The notes under the pieces were generated by a model. That model saw only the letters and a list, made by a program, of their open reading frames with translations. It made no database searches and was not told where the DNA came from. A DNA stretch of 64,000 bases from Schistocephalus solidus (Eukaryota > Platyhelminthes > Cestoda > Diphyllobothriidea > Diphyllobothriidae), in assembly GCA_017591395.1 (NCBI GenBank), contig WEDG01011753.1, forward strand, positions 1-64,000. The letters run 5' to 3'. Positions 56,601 through 64,000 of the stretch are shown one piece after another; the stretch's first letter is position 1, and each line of letters starts with the position of its first letter. Both the position numbers and the translations under genes were made by a program.

Positions 56601-59600
56601 ATCTAAAACGCATTTACGGGTAAACCGGAGGGCTATGGTTCACATGCTTTGTTGTAGGTGAGTGACACAGCGAGGGGGAGAGGGGGGAGAGACAGAGATA
56701 GGCCAATTTCCTGCCCAAAGCGACGAAAAAGGGCAGCGCACAGTCAGAGGATGACGTAAAACCATGGTGCACAAGGGTAAAAAAAGCACCTGGGAGGAAA
56801 TTATCACGAACCCCCAGCACTACGGCAATCTAGGTAGCAATAAATAGGACAAGAGTTGAAACCAACAGCGACAGATGGCGGGTCATGGAGCCTAACTTAC
56901 CTTCGGTAGCTTTTGAGGGTGGAAGAGCAGTGTGTTCAACGCTAACGGCTTCTTCACTGGCCTAAAGCATTGCAAAAAAAAACAGGAGGTCAATAACAAG
57001 TAAGAATAAGGCAGCGACTTTTCGCCTGACGAGGCTGGTTTAAGAGCAGTCTAGAGTTGGCTGAAAGTACGCCATCCAGCTTTATGCTAGGCTTGGGCAA
57101 ATGACTAGACCTCATCCAAAATTGGAGGCAGGGGGACGGGGACGCAATACGAAAAAATCCTCGGGAAAATTCAACTTCCGCGCCCAATTACGTCCCTTCC
57201 AGATATTTGAATCGAAGAGGGAAGGGTAGTAGTTACACCCGAGGGTAGGGGTGCCTTGTACGGCCGTGTAAACAGGAACCGCCCCACCCCCTTACAACAG
57301 GGGGGCAGTACGGTAAATTTCAGGAAGGATAAATATACCCATGTCTTAACGCTAACACTAACATAAAATCAACTGTCCCCTTAATCTTAACCCCAACGCT
57401 ACTCTTACGTTAAAACATACAGTTAACACGATAATAGCCTTAAGCCTTGGCCTAAATATAACCCTAACCATAACTCAGAGCTTAACCTTAAACTTAAGCC
57501 TAACCCTCGCCTTAATCATAAACATAATTTCCTTGGAATTAAGCGAAAAGCCACAGGTATTTTGGGTGGTCCTGTTTCCCGAGTCCTGTTTAGGCATCCT
57601 TACCCAGCTGAGATCTAAAGTCTAAGTCACCTCACTACTCACAGCCAGACGGCTTCGAAACGATCATCACGCGGTGGAAGTCGTGGACCGGAAGTTTGAC
57701 AATTAAGGGGAAAACTCGATTCTAATCAGAACCGAGGACCGAGTTGAAATGGCTCCTCTTCATTACGCCCTCCAACTCATAGTATACCAGTACGATTGTA
57801 GATAGGGATCAGCACGTATGTTTTGTACTACGGGTAGGCACGATTTCAGTCTCGTTATTCACTTAGCCTCGCGCTCGCCACCCACGTTCTTTTCCACCAG
57901 ACTTGACCAAATAACATGGGAGTTTTGATGCTTCACTATAACCAATGGTTTTTTTCGGACATTTTCCACGAGGTTTCTTGGGAATTTTGATTACGGGCGG
58001 GCCCTAAACAGCCGCTTAGATGGTTTGTTCGAGGTTGTCTCCTCTAGCACTTTGGCTCAAGAACCTAACCACAAGGCAGCGGTGGCAAGTAAACCTATTT
58101 AATGACGGTTCACGGTCGTCATGCTAGAGTGCCGTCGTAGGGATTTTTGGCATTGTATAAGGCAGTCGGCGTGCCAGACCTCAGCCCTCCGCACACTGAT
58201 AGCACTGTCGCTGCTGGTCCGCGGCTGCTTATTCGTCGGACCTGAGAGTCTGCTTATTTTGCAGCTAGCCTTCACTGATGGCCGTGCCACTATCCACCAC
58301 CCGTGGACGCGCCGGGTAGCCAGCAGATAGGCTAACGGGTAATCCGTCTTCCGGGTTAACGGACCAACCAGAAAACGCTTTAGTCAGATCAGTGGTAGTA
58401 CTTGTTGCTGCTTCCGACGGATGAACTCGCTATAAATACTAAATGCTACAACGTTGAAGGCGCGTTAAGGGTTGTTCAAAAAAATGTAATCTCAGTCAAG
58501 GTTCACGCCGTCTCTTCTCGTCTTACGAAAACAACCTCACTCGTGGAATCAAAAGGGGAGGGCGTGCTAAAAGACAGGGCAGAATAACCTCAATGTTTTC
58601 CTCCGCGGGGTTTGGTCTCAAGGCGGAATCTGAGACGACAGCGGGTGAGGTAGGACGCACCGGCTTGGTGGGAGACATGTGCCGTTGACGAGGATTTAAC
58701 AACTGGTACACGTCGTCATCGTCCAGTATCGGCTGTTCGCCCTGCATTGGAGGGGAAAGGGGTGGGCAAAGAAATGATAGTTTGAGGTTAGGACAGAAAT
58801 ACCACAGAAGAGGGAGAGGAGGGGGAAGGGCGAAAGTATGCGGCTTACACCACAAAGCGTGTGCGTGGGTGTTAGAAAGATGCGACAAAACGAGAACTGG
58901 TGTGAAAGTGAAAGCGCTAGAGGTGACTCCTTTGACTTGCAAAAGGAAGTTAGGTGCAAAAGCTACTAGCGGGTTTACAAGGACGACATATGTAAAGCAG
59001 CCTATAAACAAGCGTCTGCTTTGCAGTTTAGGATTAGCGCAAGCCGCAGCGAGAATGTACAGACCAGGAGAGCGGACTGCGCTGTGGTTTCGCTTCTCTA
59101 CTAACCAAATCCTGATCTAGCGACACTGTGTACTGTGGGGTAATGAATGACAACTGAATGTAGAGTAACGGGTATCTAGTCAGCCGCACACAGGGCATAC
59201 GCAAGTGTGAGTAGTTAAGCCTTCGTTGCACCTTGACAAGCAATGAGCAGATGGCACTTAGTTCCGGAGTTCGGCGATAAGTGGAATGAGACGGGGGGAA
59301 GGGGGTTCACCGCACAGGGCTGAGTGCAGGAATACAGGCGCTCCACCTTGCCCGGAGCTCTCTGTGCAATCGATAATTGTTACCAACGCGACATCAGAAG
59401 CCAGAATGGCAAGGTACGAATAATTTGCCGCCGCCGCCGCCACCGTCAATCAGGCAGGGCCAAACGCAAGCCAGGGAAAAGGTTAAAACGGCAAGTAAGC
59501 AAGTACGATGTTAAAATACCGTGGGCAGGAATAAGGTAAAATGCTGCGATGACGAGAATTATAACATTGGACAAAAAGGCAAACAAAAGCATGCGCGCAC

Positions 59601-62600
59601 AGAGAAAAAGTTGGTGCGGCAAGCAATACATGAGAAAAAGCACCCTCAATAGAATGGGAGAGGAGTTGAAGATTGCTCGGTTATTGAAGTTCGCCCAAAT
59701 TTTGCAGCCAGGGTTTAACAAGCACTGTAATCAGTAGGTGAGAATGCCACCTTACCTCGGCCCTTTTGAGAGACTGAAGAGGAATGCTTAAAATGTGAGC
59801 AGATGCGATGTTTTGGATGAATAAACGGCCTTATTATCATGGACGCCTAGGAGAAATTTCAGTGCTGACAAGCATATCGTCAGAGGTATACAGGGCTTCG
59901 AGGCTTCGCCAATAACCTTGAATTGTGGATCTGAAAGTGCACCTAAATCACGCTTTTTAGATTAACCGTCACAGGCTAGGAGCGCCTGCATATATTCAAG
60001 CAATATCCCTTGATAAATCGAGGTAACGAGGCGTGTGGTGATGACTGGGTAGAAGATCCATTTACTACCGTTTGAATTTTTGCTGCTGTGGTATCAGTCG
60101 ATGGACGCCTTAACGAAACTGAAGGCTCGACCAGTCTCCTTACTAGTTGACCTGTGAAACGAGGGAACACTCAGCGCAGGCATGGTTTCCTGTCAAAACA
60201 CAACAGAAGTGACAACCATGTTCTCCGAGTAGCCACATCTTAAGGTAAGAGAGGCCGCGGAGGGGCGCTGATAACTGGATGTGGCTAAAAAGGCGGATTA
60301 AACCGTAAAGCGACCAATCACAGTCTGCTGTCACAGTCAATGATACTTAAATTGGGATGTGTTCCCTAAAATTAATGAGCTACTGCAGACAGTTCAATAC
60401 GGCTATAGTGATGTAATCAACGGCTTAAATCGCTTGTGACCGGACGCACAAGGGTCAACAAGATAAAAACGACTACTTCAGGATTGTTAAGCCTCCTTTA
60501 ACAGTTATTTAGAAATCCAGGTCAGGAGAGCGTGCCTAATATAAAACGAACTTAAAGAGTTTATAAAAGACGGATGTATCTGCACTCGTAGATATACACA
60601 TCAAATGGGATTTTAGTTCACCGGTTTTGCGGTAGCAATCACACTCACTCTCCTTGAGCCCAGAGCCCAGACTGGGCTGGTCGCATAGCGACGAATGATC
60701 CAAGATCAAGGAGGGGTGGGTTGGCCACGACGAGATGGTGATTGGAAACGCTCTTAACATGGCCACGTGTCTCACAATATCACGCAATATAATGGAGACA
60801 TATTCCTTTAAAGAAAACCACCTACATGGAGACGTCGGCTGTATCGCGGACCCAGCGGAAGGGGTAGTGGAGGAGGTTTATTGGGAGCAACCACGGCGGC
60901 CGATTTGCAGGTATTTCCCGCGCTAGTTTCGGGGGTGTGCTGCTGCTGCTGCTGAGAGGCATGCAGTTCACAGGCCTTAGCTGCCTACAGAGAAGGCAAG
61001 ACGAACAGGGTTTAGCGATTGAGAAAACCTAACTAGACAGCAGCAGATGCTTTCGAAGAAATGAAATTTATGGCAAGTAGGCGCTCACCGATCGGTTACA
61101 GGACTCAATCGTCCAGTTGTGCCTAGGGGTTCACTCTCAAGCCTCGTCAGCAGCCGCAAAGCGGCTAGGAGTATAGACAGAATAACATAACCAACAAAGA
61201 AAACGGAGATGGGGATGACCACGTCTGGCTTATTAGCCATCAGACATGTTATTGTGCCTTTATCCCTAGCCACTGTGTGGCTGCAGGCGGGGCTCGAGGG
61301 TGAGCCCCTAGGCACAATGGGACGAGTGAGTCCTGTTACCGATTGGTGAGCGCCTACTACCATATTTAATATTCCCGATCGAAACCGACAAGACAACTAG
61401 CTCGTGGCGCAGTAGGTAGAGCGCTTGACTTCTAATCAACAAGTCATGAGTTGGAGCTTCGGGTGCCGCAACACCTGGGGTTGGGTATGGCTTGCTGACG
61501 ACGGCTAATAAGCCAGAAAAGGAACCTGCCAGGAGGCGGGTATAGAAAAGCCTGGAAGCTATCAGTGCCCAAAAGTGCAACCTGCATGCGAGAATTATTG
61601 ATGAGCACGACAGCACGTGCTAGGTGCAGACAAAAACCTAGCTCTTGGGCAGCAGTAGCGTCTGCAGGGGAAATTTTATCCGAGATGCAAATCAAGTCGG
61701 CAGCCGACAGTAATGCCCCAAAACTCGGGACAGTCACCTTTGCCAAAATGTGAGTGTGCGAATCATCCTTAGACGCAATAGCCTCTGGAGAATAGTGGTC
61801 ACCGACCTGACAGGTAGAAGAGTTGAACCCGGATTCAACTGATCACTGAGCTCAGTCATGGGCTTAATTTCAGAGTTCACCGGTGGCAGTATGTAAATGG
61901 GCACACAAGGCAACGCCCGTATTTCGGCATAAATCAGCTCAGGTCAGTGAAAGCCAGTTTCGTGTGCGCTACTGAATATTCCCCATAGCAGTCCACAGAA
62001 CGCGAGTCCTCGGCTCAATGATGACCCACTCCAGGTTCAAACCTTCAAACTTCGCCAGTTAATGTTGGGGCACGGCACTTTGACTGTTGCAATTGATCGA
62101 TAAACTGATAATTATATCTTTCCGTGTGACAATATTCCTAAACAGTCCACAGACTGTTACCCTTGATAACCCTGAAACATTACGGTAGCCAGCACAAGAC
62201 AAACAATAAACGCTACTAAAACCAAAACAGTAATGCATTTATGTGAGTTAATGTAAATAATAAGCTTCATTAACTCTTGGCCATATCCTTGTAGAGTAAA
62301 TCATGCAGACCAGCCGGAATGACTGTTCATGGTCGGCTTCAAAGTCTAAACCGTTCAGAATCATGAAGTTTAAAACCGGGTCACTCCCGTCTTGCAAAGC
62401 GCAGTTGGTATAACAACTACTGTGTGCATTCAAGAGACTGCAATTCGGGTCCACTTGCACCCGTTGTGCTTCTTTAGCCATGGTCCTTACGTACGCAAAA
62501 CGCACACCGAGTGCGGCAACATGAAGGCTCCAGACAATAAAGTAAAGACATTGACACCCAGTTTAAGAAGCCCATGACTCATAGTTCTGTGATGCAAGTG

Positions 62601-64000
62601 GGTGTGTCGCTGTCTTTGAAGCGTGCACTATGATGCTCAGGTTGCTTTCAGGCAATCGGAGCCTTCAAAAAGGTCTGTTAAGAAAATAATGCCGACCTTT
62701 ATCGCGCAAACTCAAAATTCACCACCAAGCATTTCGAAGTGTTGAGTTGCAGGTACTAACTGGGTGGATTATGTGCCTTCGCAGCACAATGGAATATTTT
62801 TAGTCCCTAGAGTAATCTTCTACATCATACACAGTGCCAGGACATACTCGAAATCAGAGGGTAGGTCAATAACAGTGTTGAAAAGAAAAAACCCAAGAAA
62901 TGTGTCGTTGAAGCCAATTTTAGTAGGAAACGAATGGGACGTAGAACCTCCTTCCGAAAGACCTCTCTGTTGGCTATACCAAACTTTTCAGTCATAACGG
63001 TACTTCTAAGTTGAGGGAATCAAACACCCACACGCATCCCGCATGATACAAACGTGCTGATGGCCAGCCCAAAGCCAAACAAATTTCCTAAACTAGGAAA
63101 AAATTTCCGTGAAGAGGCTTTCGGCAGATTCAAATAATATATTTGACCCAGATGGGAAAAACTCAGCCCCCTCGGTGAAATTCGAGCCCACGACAGCAAG
63201 GGGAAGGCCTAGTAGTTATTTGGCAGATTACAAATTGACTGCTTAGGAAAGTCTGCTCGGGCAGTGAGCTAACTGTATCAGAATTGGTGTCTTCCATAAG
63301 TTGAAATAGGCTGGGCGGGTAACTTGCCCCAAGTGTGATTAAATTGACGGTTCCCTGTGGGGCCTCGTAGGTCAGGTAGTTAGAGCGTTGGCTGTGCTAA
63401 TCATCGCCCCCACCACCACCGAGCTGTTGTGGATCCTAATCCCTCCGGGGTTCAAGAGTTATGCCCAACCGGGTGATATGAATTTCTGTGAATGCTTCTG
63501 CAAACGCCTAGTTATCGATCTTGTGACAGCACCGACTTGTAGGCTTACAGGTCAGGACTCATGAGACACCTGTCAGGATAAAAGGGGGACGCAATAAGCG
63601 GAAGCACTCACAGCTGCACACATGTCCTCCAGGTCCGGAGGATTGAGCTCCTCGGCAAGAATAATTTCGATAGCATCCCAGAACTCGAAAGCTCGTGCAC
63701 GAATCTCCCGACTGCGAGGAACGTTTGGAGGGTTGTACTCCAGCGCATTGGAATAGATTAACTTCAGGTCCTAGAGGAGGCAAATGGTCACCTTGAAAGG
63801 ATACAGTTGCGAAGGGGAGAGGGAAAAGACGAGGCAACAATATGAAGGGGCATGACACCACACAGGGACTCGAAACCCACCGCTTTAAAGGACTCTACGG
63901 TGGGGTATTCGCGAGCATCAATTTTGTCGCGTACAACACCCAAGTCCATGGGCGTGCTGATGACCTCGAAGTAATCGGGTGCCTCGTCTGCCTGGACGGG
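53558..64000 (-). CDS. ATAD2: ATAD2-like protein, 3' part with bromodomain (gene runs off right edge)
   Basis: ATAD2 proteins are nuclear AAA+ ATPases with a bromodomain that binds acetylated histones. Only the bromodomain and C-terminal region are present here; the ATPase domains would lie beyond 64000. Minus-strand exons: 63881-64000, 63612-63770, 60826-60984, possibly 59756-59773, 58589-58741, 56901-56961, 53878-54101, 53558-53653. Every junction is GT-AG and every phase agrees. The bromodomain reads DEAPDYFEVISTPMDLGVVR, then LKLIYSNALEYNP, with the conserved acetyl-lysine-binding Asn in EYN. The C-terminal exon has WSVDQLISLHCDLFHVLADI, comparable to the helical NIFQLENLYAVISQCIYRHR-type segment near the end of human ATAD2. 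The linker between is Gln/Pro/Ser-rich and of low conservation, so an exon could be missed. Choice among ATAD2 and ATAD2B is not possible. Confidence 0.85.
53878..54101 (-). CDS. ATAD2: ATAD2-like exon, conserved C-terminal helices
   Basis: Begins two bases into a codon after CTCCACAG, reads DHEVSGLLGTNSG, a short Ala run, MQSQLEKTCLAT, WSVDQLISLHCDLFHVLADI and LDLPGLVT, and ends in phase 0 before GTAAGT. Confidence 0.82.
54320..54650 (-). repeat. Unnamed interspersed repeat, copy 4
   Basis: Contains ACGACAGTTCGACCGTCG at its + strand left end (reverse complement of the copy 1 end), CAGTGACTTGCG, GGCATCTACCGCACTCTC, and GTCAAGAAGACAGGAGGTGG with GAGAGGGCGCAGGTGGCTGG. It lies in an ATAD2-like intron, sense to that gene. 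Confidence 0.7.
54726..55597 (+). mobile_element. Foldback element with long TIRs, copy 2
   Basis: Left-arm blocks on the + strand (GATTTCCGATGTC, AACTAGGGTT, CTAATCTCAAGATATTTCAG, GGATGCTGACTTTTGAAAG, AGTGTGATTATTAAAAATG, AGTAGTATGCATTTTTCTC) recur as reverse complements in mirrored order between about 55380 and 55597. The interior shares GTATACAGCA, TTTTCCTTAG and ATACAAC...GGAAACCTTGAAT-type blocks with copy 1. There is no coding capacity. It sits in an ATAD2-like intron. Confidence 0.75.
55950..56190 (-). repeat. Unnamed interspersed repeat, copy 5 (shortened)
   Basis: Starts with GTGACACGACAGTTCGACTG and contains GTCCACCATGTGCTACAC, GCACCCGCAAACTCTCC, AATCAAGAAGACTGGGGGCG and GAGAAGGCGCGGCCGG, all in the same order as copy 4. 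Confidence 0.7.
56330..56640 (+). mobile_element. Foldback element, partial copy 3
   Basis: Interior and right arm only: TATCAAATGAGTACAAGAAA, TTCAATTTATAAGGTCATCG, GAAGGCGGCCATAAAAGG, CTTGACGTGACTGAAATATC and ACCCTAATCTTTTCGAATC, matching copies 1 and 2. The left arm is not seen. Confidence 0.65.
56901..56961 (-). CDS. ATAD2: ATAD2-like exon (61 bases)
   Basis: Acceptor after a T-rich tract ending CTTTAG, donor GTAAGT. Encodes ASEEAVSVEHTALPPSKATE and one base of the next codon, which the following exon completes. Confidence 0.7.
57335..57535. repeat. Second degenerate CCCTAA-like tract
   Basis: Repeated CTTAACC, CTAACCC and CTAACAC variants over 200 bases (for example ATAACCCTAACCATAACTC, AAGCCTAACCCTCGCC). 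Similar in character to the tract at 19915-20220. It lies in an ATAD2-like intron. Confidence 0.45.
58589..58741 (-). CDS. ATAD2: ATAD2-like exon, acidic/Ser-Pro linker
   Basis: After a pyrimidine-rich tract and GCAG it encodes GEQPILDDDDVYQLLNPRQR, HMSPTKPVRPTSP and NPAEENIE. The donor used here is GTTATT, as in PMM exon 4. An alternative donor GTGAGG would extend the exon to 58541, also in phase 0. Confidence 0.65.
59000..60800. other. ATAD2-like intron sequence
   Basis: Apart from the possible microexon at 59756-59773 I see no supported feature. Basic frames on the + strand (59324-59539, 59549-59737) have no recognisable domain. Confidence 0.5.
59756..59773 (-). CDS. ATAD2: Possible 18-base ATAD2-like microexon
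   Basis: Between CATTCCTCTTCAG and GTAAGG lies TCTCTCAAAAGGGCCGAG (SLKRAE), phase 0 at both ends and compatible with both neighbours. The donor is good, but the exon could be skipped without breaking the frame. Confidence 0.35.
60826..60984 (-). CDS. ATAD2: ATAD2-like exon, Gln/Pro-rich linker
   Basis: Preceded by a strong acceptor (CTTGCCTTCTCTGTAG). Encodes AAKACELHAS, five Gln, then HTPETSAGNTCKSAAVVAPN and KPPPLPLPLGPRYSRRLH, ending before GTAGGT. It is 159 bases with phase 0 at both ends. Homology cannot be judged for such linker sequence; the call rests on splice sites, frame and position. Confidence 0.7.
61081..61515. mobile_element. SINE-like units in inverted arrangement
   Basis: From 61081 to about 61228 the module and tail occur on the minus strand (GCGCTCACCGATCGGTTAC, then AGCAGCCGCAAAGCGGCTAG, then TGGCTTATTAGCCATCAG). 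From about 61230 the same module begins on the + strand (GGCTGCAGGCGGGGCTCGAG, GGTGAGCCCCTAGGCAC, CCGATTGGTGAGCGCC), followed by the tRNA-Arg-like head (CTCGTGGCGCAGTAGGTAGA, GACTTCTAATCAA) and the core CTGACGACGGCTAATAAGCC near 61494-61514. The two units form an inverted pair. Confidence 0.7.
61516..61753. other. Open frames on both strands, unassigned
   Basis: The minus strand is open as VTVPSFGALLSAADLICISD, KISPADATAAQELGFCLHLA, RAVVLINNSRMQ. The + strand is open over the same bases and ends before a good donor, GTGAGT at 61751. The composition looks coding, but I cannot assign a family or strand, and flanking splice sites on the minus strand are poor. It lies between two ATAD2-like exons. 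Confidence 0.3.
61754..63611. other. ATAD2-like intron sequence
   Basis: No supported gene. At 63363-63435 an A-box-like TAGGTCAGGTAGTTAGAGCG suggests a half tRNA-like relic, without a proper B box. Confidence 0.5.
63612..63770 (-). CDS. ATAD2: ATAD2-like exon, bromodomain second half
   Basis: Encodes DLKLIYSNALEYNPPNVPRS, REIRARAFEFWDAIE and AEELNPPDLEDMCAA: helices B-C of the bromodomain with the conserved asparagine. Starts after CCTCCTCTAG and ends before GTGAGT, phase 0 at both ends. Confidence 0.95.
63881..64000 (-). CDS. ATAD2: ATAD2-like exon, bromodomain first half (5' partial)
   Basis: Encodes PVQADEAPDYFEVISTPMDL followed by GVVRDKIDAREYPTVESFKA. Phase 0 before GTGGGT. Truncated at the window edge. 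Confidence 0.93.

Noticed and set aside
60536..60787. Minus-strand frame as an ATAD2-like exon
   Set aside because: A GTGAGT donor exists near 60646, but no acceptor gives a phase-compatible exon with sensible sequence.
63363..63435. tRNA gene near the ATAD2-like bromodomain exons
   Set aside because: Only an A-box half is credible; the expected T-arm is replaced by a CCCACCACCACC stretch.
1..64000. CRISPR array, operon, prophage or restriction system
   Set aside because: No spaced identical repeats, no ribosome-binding-site-led gene clusters, and clear GT-AG split animal genes instead.

Overview
This window looks like a gene-poor, repeat-rich piece of a eukaryotic nuclear genome, most likely a flatworm and probably a diphyllobothriidean tapeworm. 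The evidence is three spliced animal-type genes with GT-AG introns of 36 bp to several kb, many decayed non-LTR retrotransposons, and an RTE-like element with C-terminal zinc fingers of a kind I associate with tapeworm genomes. The species assignment is inference. I see no operons, no CRISPR array and no prokaryotic genes.

The three genes can be rebuilt exon by exon. (1) A complete phosphomannomutase gene lies on the + strand, 7665-16013, with 7 exons and 247 residues. (2) A complete SRRT/ARS2 (Serrate) gene lies on the + strand, 33374-46627, with 11 exons and about 1088 residues. Its reading frame is intact except for one apparent missing base at a C6 run in exon 9. (3) The 3' end of an ATAD2-like gene (bromodomain and C-terminal region) lies on the - strand, entering at 64000 and ending at 53558. 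All its proposed exon phases fit together. The AAA+ domains would lie beyond the right edge. ARS2 and ATAD2 converge on a 7-kb repeat-rich spacer.

The rest is mainly mobile DNA. There is a CR1/Jockey-like LINE relic (854-4263, +) next to an opposite-strand ORF1 relic (4341-5405). A second CR1-like relic lies at 21385-24000 (-), with a second copy of its 3' tail at 51605. An RTE-like endonuclease-RT element with five zinc-finger units lies at 24200-28560 (+), and a separate relic of a zinc-finger tail at 48781. Two RTE-type relics lie antisense inside ARS2 introns.

Three nonautonomous families stand out. The first is a foldback element with TIR arms of about 250 bp (14045-15072, 54726-55597, partial at 56330-56640). 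The second is a tRNA-derived, tandemly repeated SINE-like unit of about 300 bp whose tail carries a hammerhead-like CTGATGA...GAAA motif. The third is an unnamed 0.4-0.65 kb repeat present five or more times. Two tracts of degenerate CCCTAA-like repeats and several local tandem duplications complete the picture.

The three genes do not form a pathway: sugar-phosphate supply for glycosylation, nuclear RNA processing, and acetyl-chromatin binding. They share only the neighbourhood.
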